From Deltaproteobacteria bacterium (GTDB taxonomy: Bacteria; Desulfobacterota; Binatia; UBA9968), in assembly GCA_016210115.1 (NCBI GenBank), contig JACQUW010000273.1, positions 1-32,650 of the forward strand: a stretch of DNA of 32,650 nucleotides, given 5' to 3'. Positions 1 through 8,310 of the stretch are shown in pieces (within the stretch, counting starts at the first letter, position 1; each line of letters begins with the position of its first letter). Below the pieces are notes generated by a model, which made no database searches, was not told where the DNA came from, and saw only the letters and a program-made list of their open reading frames with translations. Made by a program: the position numbers and the translations under genes.

Positions 1-2
1 AC

Positions 3-341
3 AGTCGCCTTCAGGAGATACTGGATGCGCAGACGGATCCGTGGGGCATCAAGGTTTCATTGGTGGAGCTGAAGCACATCGACTTGCCTCAGGAGATGCA
101 GCGCGCGATGGCGAAGCAGGCGGAGGCCGAGCGGGAACGGCGCGCCAAGGTGATCCACGCGGAAGGAGAATTTCAGGCCTCGCAGAAGCTCGCCGAAGCC
201 GCCGACGTGATGCAGAAACAGCCGCTAGCCATACACCTCAGGTTCCTGCAAAGCCTCGTTATCGTATCGGCGGAGAACAACGCGACCATCGTGGTCCCCA
301 TCCCCATCGACCTTCTCGGCCGAATCCTGGAAGCGAAATGA
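3..341 (+). CDS. Stomatin/slipin-like SPFH protein, C-terminal fragment
   Basis: The open frame enters from the left edge and ends in TGA at 339-341, so only about 112 C-terminal residues are present. The readable segment contains [20 protein letters not shown], then a charged Ala/Glu/Arg-rich helix ([20 protein letters not shown]), then a hydrophobic tail ending in [12 protein letters not shown]. This order is typical of prokaryotic stomatin homologues of the SPFH/band-7 superfamily, which are membrane-anchored oligomeric scaffolds often encoded beside an NfeD-type protein. The membrane anchor and most of the SPFH domain lie outside the window, and so would any NfeD partner upstream. The gene converges on the UbiD-type gene with only 34 bp between the stops. 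The family call is firm; no specific role can be given. Confidence 0.85.
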   Translation, partial: SRLQEILDAQTDPWGIKVSLVELKHIDLPQEMQRAMAKQAEAERERRAKVIHAEGEFQASQKLAEAADVMQKQPLAIHLRFLQSLVIVSAENNATIVVPIPIDLLGRILEAK

Positions 342-375
342 AGCTAATCGCACTTACTCGCAAAAACATTTCGGC

Positions 376-1827
376 CTAAAGACACCCATCCAGCAGATAC
401 GAAAACTTTTCACGCGCTTTGCGCGCGCATTCGGGACTCGGCATATTGACCGGTGGGAATTTGTCCCTCCAGGCATAAGGTCGTGTGGCATCGATGATGG
501 CTCTGGAATTCGTCATTTGTCCCTTCGCCCGGTCCTCCGGCGCTATTCGGGGATCCAAGGGCGTGGACCAGGCATTGCGGATAATATCGATGGAAGTGGC
601 CGGATCGGAACGGGTAACCATCGCCCACATAACCTCTTCCAAGTTGGCGACGTCGATATCGTCGTCGACAACGACCACGTATTTTCCGGCATAAGCCCCG
701 ACATGGCACTGCGAAGCGACATGGCCGACCTGGATAGCATGCCCCGCGTAACGTTGTTCGATAGCAATACAAAGAAGCATTCGTGTGCTTCCGATCTCGC
801 TGGCCCACACGGACTTTATTCCCGAAAGACCGGCCTTCTGCAGCGCCTGCTTCAACAGACCCGAGCGCAGTACCGCGCGGTAGCGGGCAATCTCATCGGG
901 CGGCCGCTGCGGCGGACAACCCAGAATGATAGGATTGTTGCGATAATAAATCGCCTTAACGTCCATACAAGGCTCATCTCGAAGGCCGCTGCCGTAATAC
1001 CCTGTCCATTCACCAAATGGCCCTTCCGGTTTCCGTTTGTTCGGATCAACGAATCCTTCCAGAACAATCTCAGCATTCGCCGGTATGGGCAACCCCGTCA
1101 CTTTACCTTTAATCACCTGATAGGGTTTGCCTCGCAGGCCGCCGGCTAAATCGTATTCGCAGATGCCGTACGGAACCTCGCTGCAGCTCAATAGAAACAG
1201 CAGCGGATCGCCGCCGATGACAATGGCCGCCGGCATCGGCTGTTGGCGAGCCATGTATTTGTCGCGATGCATCCGGCCGTGCTTGCCGGGGGAAATATAA
1301 AATCCGACGGTTTTTTCATCCTGGACCATGACACGGTAGGTGCCCAGATTTACCCAGTCTTCATCCGGATCCTTTGTAATGTTATAGCTGCCGGTCCCGA
1401 TATAGCGTCCGCCGTCCAGCTTGTGCCATTGCGGCGAGGGAAAAGAAAGCACGTTGACGTCGTCGCCCATCCGGATGTTTTCCAGGATCGGTCCATCTTC
1501 GACGAACTCGTAAGGTATCGGCTTGGCCTCCTCGAAAGCGTCAGTGAACGCTTCCGATAATTGAAGGTTATTCAAGTCGGCCGCCAAACCCAGCGTCATG
1601 TTTTTCCGTCGTCCACCGAAGAAGTTGACCAGAATCCGGTGCCCCTGGGGATAGCCGGGGATCTTGTCAAAGACGGCCGCCGGCGCCGGATCCCGACGAT
1701 TCAATAGTTCGGTCGCCATGCCGATCTCTTCCTGCCATGAAGCGCCTTCCACCGCGCGGATCTCACCGATCTCGCCCGCCAGGTCAATCCAGCTTCTTAA
1801 GTCATGATAAGGAATTTGCAACTTCAT
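376..1827 (-). CDS. UbiD-family (de)carboxylase, copy 1
   Basis: This 483-residue protein has the UbiD/Fdc/AroY layout. It includes DPDEDWVNLGTYR in the prenyl-FMN/metal-binding region, the hallmark GPFGEWTGYY, and the late VVVVDDDIDVANLEEVMWA segment. UbiD enzymes use prenylated FMN made by UbiX to decarboxylate, or in reverse carboxylate, aromatic and alpha,beta-unsaturated acids in the cytoplasm. The frame is open 20 codons further, but the ATG at 1827 has AGGAGT about 8 bases upstream and begins at the conserved MKLQIPYHDLRSWID, so it was chosen. A second copy lies at 21734-23248. No ubiX is visible here. The substrate cannot be inferred. Family confidence is high. Confidence 0.92.
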   Translation of the reverse strand: MKLQIPYHDLRSWIDLAGEIGEIRAVEGASWQEEIGMATELLNRRDPAPAAVFDKIPGYPQGHRILVNFFGGRRKNMTLGLAADLNNLQLSEAFTDAFEEAKPIPYEFVEDGPILENIRMGDDVNVLSFPSPQWHKLDGGRYIGTGSYNITKDPDEDWVNLGTYRVMVQDEKTVGFYISPGKHGRMHRDKYMARQQPMPAAIVIGGDPLLFLLSCSEVPYGICEYDLAGGLRGKPYQVIKGKVTGLPIPANAEIVLEGFVDPNKRKPEGPFGEWTGYYGSGLRDEPCMDVKAIYYRNNPIILGCPPQRPPDEIARYRAVLRSGLLKQALQKAGLSGIKSVWASEIGSTRMLLCIAIEQRYAGHAIQVGHVASQCHVGAYAGKYVVVVDDDIDVANLEEVMWAMVTRSDPATSIDIIRNAWSTPLDPRIAPEDRAKGQMTNSRAIIDATRPYAWRDKFPPVNMPSPECARKAREKFSYLLDGCL

Positions 1828-2172
1828 TCGATTTACTCCTTTTTTGAATAGGACCGAAAGTTTTCCCGGTCCAGAAGCCTCAGGCAAGAGCTTCTCTCAG
1901 CCCACAGCTCATAGAGAGATAAGTTCGGAGTGAGAGCAGCAAAACGTATGCCACCGAAGCAGCACGCCCTCATCCCGCTAATTCCCAGGACATACACCAC
2001 CACGGCGGATTCGGGAGGTCCTGTCCGTTCTCAAACGTAAGAAGGACTCGGCAAATATTCTCAGTTTTTGAGGAGATCCGTACGGCGCCCTGACGCTGTC
2101 GAAGTTCACACGGCAGCAAGACTCGCCACGAACGCGGCTGGCATTCTTTTCGTTCGGTTGGAAGGCTCTCGT
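1828..2172. other. Intergenic region without a recognised gene
   Basis: These 345 bases separate the UbiD-type gene from the TPP-enzyme genes, all on the minus strand. No ORF with a ribosome-binding site and family-like sequence is evident in either direction. The AGGAGT ribosome-binding site of the UbiD-type gene lies at 1835-1840. The UbiD-type promoter should be here, but no convincing -35/-10 pair was identified by eye. Confidence 0.5.
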
Positions 2173-2787
2173 CTATTTCTCCGTGAACGGAGATTTAGAC
2201 CTGAGTCTCAAAACGGGGATTTTTTCTGTCTCTTCGATATAAGAAGCAAAGATATACTTGTTGAACTTGAAATCCATGCTGGTGTATTTGCCTCTCTCGA
2301 TTGTGCCGGTTTCGATCTTCGCCACAACGAAGCACAGCTCGTCTTCTGCAAAGCTCTTCATACTCTCGCCAAACTCCTCGATGTTGGAGACGGTGAGACT
2401 CTTTCTGATCCCGCAGCCTTTGGCGACCTGGGCCAAATCGACACCGTGGGCCGTGGCGGTGGGCATTCCTCCCGGTGATTCATACGCTTGATTATCGAGA
2501 ACCAGGATACGGAGATTGCGGGGCTTTTGATATGCCATGTCGGCAAGAGAGGCGAGATTCAGCAAAAGATTCCCATCGCCGTCTAAAGCGATGACTCGTC
2601 TGTGCGGCAACGCCAGCGCCAGGCCCAGAGCCACCGGCGTGCATTGTCCTAAATTGAGCGCGTACAAGTTGGCCCGGGAAGGCCGCAGCGTCTGCCACTC
2701 GTGCGCGGTATTACCCAAATTGGTAACGACCAGATCGTCTTCGGTCGTCATCGAGGCCAGCACCTTCAGACACTCAAAGCGCTTCAT
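2173..2787 (-). CDS. TPP-dependent decarboxylase, TPP-binding (beta) subunit, ComE/sulfopyruvate decarboxylase-like
   Basis: This 204-residue protein is the C-terminal half of a thiamine-diphosphate enzyme encoded as its own gene. It has the TPP/Mg motif starting at GDGN (residues 70-73) and closing at LVLDNQ near 96-101. The ESPGG that follows resembles sulfopyruvate and phosphonopyruvate decarboxylases. The ATG at 2787 was chosen because it overlaps the TGA of the alpha-subunit gene in an ATGA arrangement, which implies translational coupling; a start 10 codons earlier would lengthen the overlap. The two subunits should form one active site that decarboxylates a 2-oxo acid such as sulfopyruvate. 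The exact substrate is inferred from resemblance. A TauE-type exporter nearby fits a sulfonate role but does not prove it. Confidence 0.82.
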   Translation of the reverse strand: MKRFECLKVLASMTTEDDLVVTNLGNTAHEWQTLRPSRANLYALNLGQCTPVALGLALALPHRRVIALDGDGNLLLNLASLADMAYQKPRNLRILVLDNQAYESPGGMPTATAHGVDLAQVAKGCGIRKSLTVSNIEEFGESMKSFAEDELCFVVAKIETGTIERGKYTSMDFKFNKYIFASYIEETEKIPVLRLRSKSPFTEK

Positions 2788-3284
2788 CGTAAGGTCTCCC
2801 CGCTGAAAAGCAAACAAATCGGATTTTGCCAGGCGAATGACGAAGCCACCGCATCCTTAATCGCTCCCTCGATCTTGCTGATCTCAGTCACGATGGAATA
2901 CGGAATCTGAAGGTCGTTGAGAATCGGCTCTGTCGTGAACTTATACGTCCTCATAACCGGTTGCGCATCTCCGATGTCGCCCCGATACGGGATGAGCAGC
3001 AGGAGCGGGATGTTCCAGAGATTGTGGAGACTCGCCAGAGGCCACGCCGCCACCAGAAATCCCGAGGTGGGTATGATGATCGCGGGGGTTTTGCCTCCGA
3101 AAAAGGCGCCGGCGCAGATGCTTACACCGATGCTTTCATTGCTGATAGGCACATAAGTAAAGCTTGGATCCGCCGCAACCGTTTTTTGAACCCGATCAAA
3201 ACCATGATCGGGTAGGATGGCCACAAAATCCACCCCCGCTCCTTTCAACCCCTTCAGGATCGCCTCACTCGCTTCAAGATTCAT
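2784..3284 (-). CDS. TPP-dependent decarboxylase, PYR-domain (alpha) subunit, ComD/sulfopyruvate decarboxylase-like
   Basis: This 166-residue protein is the N-terminal pyrimidine-binding half of a TPP enzyme. The segment SNESIGVSICAGAFFGGKTPAI (from residue 48) carries the conserved activating glutamate at residue 50 and matches the pattern of archaeal and bacterial sulfopyruvate decarboxylase alpha subunits. IIIPTSG follows. It lacks the TPP phosphate-binding motif, which is on the partner subunit. The stop codon overlaps the partner's ATG by 4 bases, so the two are coupled. The family also includes phosphonopyruvate decarboxylases, so the substrate is open. Confidence 0.82.
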   Translation of the reverse strand: MNLEASEAILKGLKGAGVDFVAILPDHGFDRVQKTVAADPSFTYVPISNESIGVSICAGAFFGGKTPAIIIPTSGFLVAAWPLASLHNLWNIPLLLLIPYRGDIGDAQPVMRTYKFTTEPILNDLQIPYSIVTEISKIEGAIKDAVASSFAWQNPICLLFSGETLR

Positions 3285-3651
3285 AATTCTCCCTCAGGCC
3301 TATCTCAACTTCCCTGCCATTATCCAACATACCTTTAGGCTGTCAAGGTTCCCGACATTCATCGGTGCCGGAAAGATCACTCTTCATGGTGAAAGCTGTG
3401 ACCGAAGGGGCAGGCCTGCAGGTCGCAGACGTAGGACTGTGGAGGTTGTGGAAGGCAGAACCTCCCTCCTGATCTTCGGCTGCCGTTGACACCCTGTTTC
3501 AAGAGCGTGTGAGAAGGCGCCAGGGCAATGAGCCTCATGTTTAGCGAAACCGGAAAAAGACATTTCGTCGGCAACCGAGGAAGAGCAATTGCAACCGATT
3601 TGGTTTGGGTATGGGTATACAGGACAGAGCCTGAGATGATAAAGAATCCTG
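3285..3651. other. Divergent intergenic region with a strong hairpin
   Basis: This 367-base gap lies between the minus-strand TPP-enzyme genes and the plus-strand TauE/SafE gene, so it should hold both promoters. The clearest structure is a hairpin with a perfect 7-bp stem, GGAGGTT at 3441-3447 and AACCTCC at 3459-3465, around an 11-base loop. No U-tract follows it, so it does not look like an intrinsic terminator. No tRNA, known riboswitch core or convincing small ORF was recognised. Confidence 0.45.
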
Positions 3652-4476
3652 GTGGAACAGTACCTGCGGTTTATCTGGCTCGTCCCTTTGGGTTTTTTTG
3701 CCGGCGCTTACGGAACGCTCATCGGAGCCGGCGGCGGTTTCATCTTAGTGCCGGTCTTGCTTTTGTTCTACCCCGGTGAAGCCACTGAAACGATTACCAG
3801 CATCTCTCTTGCGGTGGTTTTCTTCAACGCGCTTTCCGGCTCTTTGGCTTATGCGCGCACGAAGCGAATTGACTACAAGTCGGGGACCATTTTTGCCCTG
3901 GCGGCCGTCCCCGGAGCCGTTCTCGGCGCCCTGGGTACCACTTACGTTCCGCGTCGCCACTTCGACGCTCTTTTTGGAATTTTGATGCTTTTAGTTTCAG
4001 CTCTCCTGTTCGTACGCCCCGCAACGAGGAGGCGAGCGCTTGAAAAGCGAATCCCCAGTTTCACAAAACGAACACTTGAGGGCAACCGCCTCGCCAGGCT
4101 TGTCCCGCCTAGACTTCTCCTTGGAATCGGATTGAGCAGCGGCCTTGGGTACATATCGAGTTTTTTAGGTATCGGCGCAGGATTCATATATGTACCCGCG
4201 TTCGTTTATCTCCTGGACTTCCCCGTCCACACTGCTACAGCGACATCCCTATTCATTTTGACGATTATGTCTTTTACGGGCAGCGCTACTCATATCGTTG
4301 CAGGGTTGTTCCACGAGGGCATACGCCGGACGGTCGCCTTGGTTTTAGGCGTTATACTGGGCGCTCAATTGGGCGCGTGGTTCTCGCGCCGCGTCCACGG
4401 TGATTGGATTATCCGCGGACTGGCCGTAGCTCTTTCCCTGGCAGGGATTCGCCTGTTGATGATGGCCTGGCCGTGA
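3652..4476 (+). CDS. TauE/SafE-family membrane anion exporter
   Basis: This 274-residue integral membrane protein has the two-fold repeated architecture of the TauE/SafE (DUF81) family. The first repeat has GFFAGAYGTLIGAGGGFILVPVLLLFYP near the N-terminus, and the second has GLGYISSFLGIGAGFIYVPAFVYLLDFP in the middle. About eight hydrophobic segments are readable. Members export sulfite, sulfoacetate or related organosulfur anions. The start is taken as GTG at 3652, since a stop lies in frame at 3640 and no ATG precedes the first repeat; the ribosome-binding site is weak. It is divergent from the sulfopyruvate-decarboxylase-like pair, which suggests sulfonate metabolism as a shared theme. The transported ion is not determined by the sequence. 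Confidence 0.88.
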   Translation: MEQYLRFIWLVPLGFFAGAYGTLIGAGGGFILVPVLLLFYPGEATETITSISLAVVFFNALSGSLAYARTKRIDYKSGTIFALAAVPGAVLGALGTTYVPRRHFDALFGILMLLVSALLFVRPATRRRALEKRIPSFTKRTLEGNRLARLVPPRLLLGIGLSSGLGYISSFLGIGAGFIYVPAFVYLLDFPVHTATATSLFILTIMSFTGSATHIVAGLFHEGIRRTVALVLGVILGAQLGAWFSRRVHGDWIIRGLAVALSLAGIRLLMMAWP

Positions 4477-4698
4477 ACCCTGAAACTGCAGTGAAGTTCT
4501 TTTTCAGTCAGTAGTGAGTAGCGACTCTTCGGAGAACGGCGGGGCTGGGGCTATTTAGGACCGGCGCTATGCGGTTCCACGAATTGACCGCCCTCGAAGA
4601 TTCAAACCGGCGGCCATTGGGTTTAATGAGTGAGACGAGTATACACCCGCAGCTCCGGCGATAATTATCCCCGCCTTCGTCGCTGGGTTTTAAGCGAG

Positions 4699-5688
4699 TT
4701 ACTGGCGAGTCATTACCTCCCTTGCAAGGGAAAAGTCAAAGATCTGTTCTGCCCTTGGAGGATTCTGGATATGGCTGCGCTTCGCGGTCTCTTCGATGCT
4801 GGCCTTGACTTTCTTCTCCTCAAGGATGCCGTTTTTGACCAAAGCCGGAAGGATTAATTGGAGACATTCAGCGGCATCTTCCGGTTTGACGCCGAAATAG
4901 CGGGAAATCACAGCGCCTACTCTGGACTGATTCTCCGACCTGCTGATAAAATCCGTCGCCCTCACCATAGCCCTCACGACGGCCTTGACCTCGTCTTTCT
5001 TTTTCTCCAACCTTTGCTTCTGCGTGGCAAGCAGAGACTGAGGAGAAAAAACGATGTCTCCCACCCACATAAGCACGTTGAATCCTTTTTTACGGGCCAA
5101 AACGGGACCGGGGGGCGACAGCAGAGTTGCCGCGATCAGACCTCTTTCAAGGGCTATCCGCCTGACTGGCTCGTCTCCCACGGAAATGATCTTAATCTCC
5201 TCTCGTTTGATCCCATAGTGCTCCACAATTCTGCCGGTAGCGTACTCCAGTGAACCGCCCAAACGACTGACGCCGAAAACCTTGCCTTTAAGGTCGTGAA
5301 TCGTGGCGTACTCCTTCCTGGCAACAAGGTAGTGAGGGCTATCTGAAAGCACCATTAGTATTTGTATTGGAAGTCCCTTCAGCGCAGGTTCCAAAGTGCC
5401 CGCATAGGAGAGCGTATAAGCCACTTCGTCATTCATGAGGGCCATCGTGCCGATATTCGATCTCATCTGAATAAGCTCCACCTCCAGCCCCTCCTTTTTG
5501 AAAAAACCTTCCTCAACGGCGACAAAGGCAGGAAGAACAGTCAGGCTCCTACTTGCATGAGAGATTCGTATGAGCCGGGCGAAAGACAGATCATATTTCA
5601 GCAATGACAAGACCAGCACTACCGAAACGGCTGTCAGATTGGTGGCTTTTCTCCTGAACGTATTTGTCTTGAAGTCGGCTGAATTCAT
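4699..5688 (-). CDS. ABC-transporter substrate-binding protein, NMT1/SsuA-type
   Basis: This protein of about 329 residues has a basic N-terminus, a hydrophobic segment (LTAVSVVLVLSLL) and then the typical opening of the family, LPAFVAVEEGFFKKEGLEVEL. DLKGKVFGVSRLGGSLEYATGRIVEHYGI and a later SPPGPVLARKKGFNVL follow. These match periplasmic NMT1/SsuA-like binding proteins for nitrate, sulfonates, thiamine precursors or aromatic acids. The ATG at 5688 was chosen for its GGAG spaced 8 bases upstream; an earlier ATG would put about 20 unlikely residues before the signal sequence. It lies 32 bases after the ornithine-cyclodeaminase-like gene, probably in one operon. No permease or ATPase gene is nearby, and the ligand is unknown. 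Confidence 0.87.
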   Translation of the reverse strand: MNSADFKTNTFRRKATNLTAVSVVLVLSLLKYDLSFARLIRISHASRSLTVLPAFVAVEEGFFKKEGLEVELIQMRSNIGTMALMNDEVAYTLSYAGTLEPALKGLPIQILMVLSDSPHYLVARKEYATIHDLKGKVFGVSRLGGSLEYATGRIVEHYGIKREEIKIISVGDEPVRRIALERGLIAATLLSPPGPVLARKKGFNVLMWVGDIVFSPQSLLATQKQRLEKKKDEVKAVVRAMVRATDFISRSENQSRVGAVISRYFGVKPEDAAECLQLILPALVKNGILEEKKVKASIEETAKRSHIQNPPRAEQIFDFSLAREVMTRQ

Positions 5689-5720
5689 CTCTTGTTCTCC
5701 ACAGGCGAACAGGTTGGTCT

Positions 5721-6803
5721 CTATGAATGGATTTTCTGTAAAAACCACTCTAGGGGAATATCACGCCCTACACCGCTCTTTTTCGCAAGTTCGTAGACCT
5801 TCAAACCGGTGGCCGCAAATTGGATTCCAAGACCCCCGGAGCCGTCGGCTCCAACGCTGCCGTAAAAAGTAATTTGTGTGTCATTACTTCGCCCTTTGAC
5901 TTTTCCGGCTACCACTTCGGACAGTTCCGAAAGCTCCTTCGATAACTTGACGCCATCCCAGTAGGCCCGGACAAAGCTCGGGAGCTGATCTGACATTTCG
6001 GCGGGATAGAAATTGCTCGGTTTTGTCCGGGTCCTGGCGACAATCACCTCCATTCTGCTATACGACGACTCATCCAATTCATGGTTGCCCACTGAAGTCA
6101 AATGCATTCCTTCTTCGATCCACTCCCCTTTTATGACCGGATCCAACGAATTTGTGGCTGTAGAAACAATATCGCAGCCCTTCGCAGCGTCTTCCGGACG
6201 GCTCACCGGTTCAATTTCCAATCCGATCTCTTTCTCCATCTCTTCTGCAAAAGCGTTTCGGTGCTCGGCGTTAGGACTATAGACCTTGACCTTGCGCAAA
6301 TTCCGCACCTCCCTTAGGGCCATTGCTTGCGTTCGGGCCTGCCAACCCGAACCGAACAGCCCCAAAATCGCCGCATCACGGCGGGCAAGATATTTGGCAG
6401 CCACGCCGCTGGTGCCTCCGACGCGCATGATCTGAATATAACCATCCTGGATGATGGCAAGGAGCTCACCGTTTTCCGTGCTAAAGAGCAGGACAAGGCC
6501 CAGGAACATCCCGCCAGGAAGAGCGGGAAATTTTTCCCTCCTCTTCTTCCCATTCACAACTGTGCCGAAGAGAATGTCGGAGCTCAGCCGTAGAGCCGAA
6601 ACTTTCATGCTTGGAATGGATCCATCAAAAGACTTTAACATGTGATAGAAGCCTTCTTTTGAACCGGGTACGTAGGTCTGCGAGCGAGGACGGCTAACTG
6701 CTCTCCCGTTGCCCAGCTCCCGGTAAGCCTCCTCCAGCACTTCAATACAATCGTTCATGGTTAGAAGGTTCTTTACATCCTCGTTGGTCAGCAATAACGT
6801 CAT
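5721..6803 (-). CDS. Ornithine cyclodeaminase/mu-crystallin family oxidoreductase
   Basis: This 360-residue protein matches the ornithine cyclodeaminase/mu-crystallin family. It has an N-terminal oligomerisation region, GGMFLGLVLLFSTENGELLAIIQDGYIQIMRVGGTSGVAAKYLAR (from residue 97), and a Rossmann NAD(P) motif GLFGSGWQARTQA at about 148-160. The late STATNSLDPVIKGEWIEEGMHLTSVGNHELDE is also typical. Members include ornithine cyclodeaminase, ketimine reductases and alanine or tauropine-type dehydrogenases, so the reaction is left open. The ATG at 6803 is preceded by AGGAGG about 7 bases away. It precedes the binding-protein gene in the same direction. A nitrogenous or imino-acid substrate brought in by that protein is possible but is inference. 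Confidence 0.88.
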   Translation of the reverse strand: MTLLLTNEDVKNLLTMNDCIEVLEEAYRELGNGRAVSRPRSQTYVPGSKEGFYHMLKSFDGSIPSMKVSALRLSSDILFGTVVNGKKRREKFPALPGGMFLGLVLLFSTENGELLAIIQDGYIQIMRVGGTSGVAAKYLARRDAAILGLFGSGWQARTQAMALREVRNLRKVKVYSPNAEHRNAFAEEMEKEIGLEIEPVSRPEDAAKGCDIVSTATNSLDPVIKGEWIEEGMHLTSVGNHELDESSYSRMEVIVARTRTKPSNFYPAEMSDQLPSFVRAYWDGVKLSKELSELSEVVAGKVKGRSNDTQITFYGSVGADGSGGLGIQFAATGLKVYELAKKSGVGRDIPLEWFLQKIHS

Positions 6804-7187
6804 CCTTCGTCCTCCTAGGTTGGGAAGTTAGAGTCGCTCGCCTGGGAATTTCCGTATCACATGATGGAGTAAGACGATAGAGCCGCAAGCCTGTGTCAAA
6901 TGCTCCCCTCTTCTTGAGCAAGAACTTCCTCTTCAACCTATTCGGATAGTCCGGGAGCAAACCACCGCTTCGCGATGAAAGTCGGAACGATCGTTGTCGA
7001 AATTACCCTGCCACAAGAACCAAAACCTGAGCCGAGGTTATGTGACTTGCCTGGAGACCGTAAAGGAGCCGAGATCGTCCCAACCGTTAACCCCGTACGA
7101 TTGATGGGAAAGTGATAGGCTTCTCGGTGCAATTGAATGGAGGTCTTGCAGAACAGGGATTTTCTGTCTCGGGAACCGTCGTAAATC
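6804..7187. other. Intergenic region without a supported gene
   Basis: These 384 bases lie between two minus-strand genes. Apart from the AGGAGG ribosome-binding site of the oxidoreductase at the left end, nothing is recognisable. A short plus-strand reading frame of 47 codons from the ATG at 6975 has no ribosome-binding site and no family resemblance, so it is not called. Confidence 0.5.
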
Positions 7188-8183
7188 TTATCTCGCCTTT
7201 TTGGCTCTCACAAGGCTGAATTCGTCGGGAAGAACCTTGCGCTCGAAGTCCTCAAACCCCGCTTCTTTTAACCAGTCTCTATGCTCCTGCTCCGTGTACG
7301 CCTGGCCTTCGTCGTAAATGTTAAGATAAATGAGATTCCGCATGACGGCGCCCAGGGGCGAAACACCCGAGTCGTCGACAATATCACCCCGAATATAGAT
7401 TGAGCCTCCAGGCTTAACGACCTTGCCTATGTTCTTCAGTGCTTGTCGCGCTCTATCCGCCGAAAGCACCTGGATGATAGAACTCAGAACAGCAGCGTCA
7501 AATGAGCCGGTCAGGCTGTCAGTGAGAACGTCGGCGGTCATAACCCGAACTCGCTCGCCGGCGCCGGCTTCCTGAACAATTCGCCGCGTGATCGGCGTAA
7601 CCTTCGGAAGATCGACCACGGTCGCGTCAATGTGGGGGAAAGCTTCGGTTATCGCGATGGCTGCGCCGCCCGAGCCACCGCCTACATCCAGCAGTGTCCG
7701 ATGCGATGATAAATCGTAGGTTTCGATCAGCTCCCGTCCTCTGCGGAGCGCTTGCGGATGGTTGCCGCGAAAAAACATCTCCAATCGTTCGGACCCGGAG
7801 GAGAAATCGAGCTTAGCCTGCGGCGAACCTCTCCGAATCGAATCCGCCGTCCTGAGCCCCGCATTCCAATTTTTCGCAAGAGTCTCCTGCTTCGCGCCCC
7901 TGTAGGACTGGCTCCCTCGGACCAAGAAATGATTCGCTTCACTCGTATTGGAAAATAGCTTTCCGTCGAACTCCAGCAACCCGGCCGCAGCCAGCGCGTA
8001 GAGAAGCGGCCTCAGTTTTTCCGCTCTGACGCCAATGGACTCAGCTAGTTGCTCCGCAATCATTGGCCCATCTTTGAGACGAGAAAACAGGTCGAGCTGA
8101 ATTCCTGCGAGCATTGCAAACGATGGCCATACCGCCCATTCGAGTTTATCGAGGATCGTTGGTTTGGGAGTTGCATCCGTCAC
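7188..8183 (-). CDS. SAM-dependent O-methyltransferase-type enzyme (dimerisation plus methyltransferase domains)
   Basis: This protein of about 331 residues resembles small-molecule O-methyltransferases of the hydroxyneurosporene/plant-OMT type. An N-terminal helical, winged-helix-like dimerisation region (AEQLAESIGVRAEKLRPLLYALAAAGLLE) is followed by SAM motif I TLLDVGGGSGGAAIAI, the acidic VVDLPKVTPI and the late VVKPGGSIYIRGDIVDD. The GTG at 8183 has GGAGG five bases upstream and starts just before the conserved region. The ATG at 8222 would add 13 residues but lacks a clear ribosome-binding site. It follows the putative selenoprotein methyltransferase by about 127 bases and is probably the last gene of the sigma54-controlled operon. 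The acceptor substrate is unknown. Confidence 0.87.
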   Translation of the reverse strand: MTDATPKPTILDKLEWAVWPSFAMLAGIQLDLFSRLKDGPMIAEQLAESIGVRAEKLRPLLYALAAAGLLEFDGKLFSNTSEANHFLVRGSQSYRGAKQETLAKNWNAGLRTADSIRRGSPQAKLDFSSGSERLEMFFRGNHPQALRRGRELIETYDLSSHRTLLDVGGGSGGAAIAITEAFPHIDATVVDLPKVTPITRRIVQEAGAGERVRVMTADVLTDSLTGSFDAAVLSSIIQVLSADRARQALKNIGKVVKPGGSIYIRGDIVDDSGVSPLGAVMRNLIYLNIYDEGQAYTEQEHRDWLKEAGFEDFERKVLPDEFSLVRAKKAR

Positions 8184-8310
8184 TTCGGCCTCCGGTCGTC
8201 TTTTGGTTTCTGTCCACGGCATTTCGCGAATTGCGCCTGCGCGCGAGGGTATCCTAATTCAGCCTTATACGACTTCAAAGCAAAAAAGAAGAGGCGTACC
8301 CGGCCGTCCG

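Noticed and set aside
6975..7118. Short plus-strand frame of 47 codons
   Set aside because: No ribosome-binding site, no family resemblance and no conserved neighbour; treated as chance.
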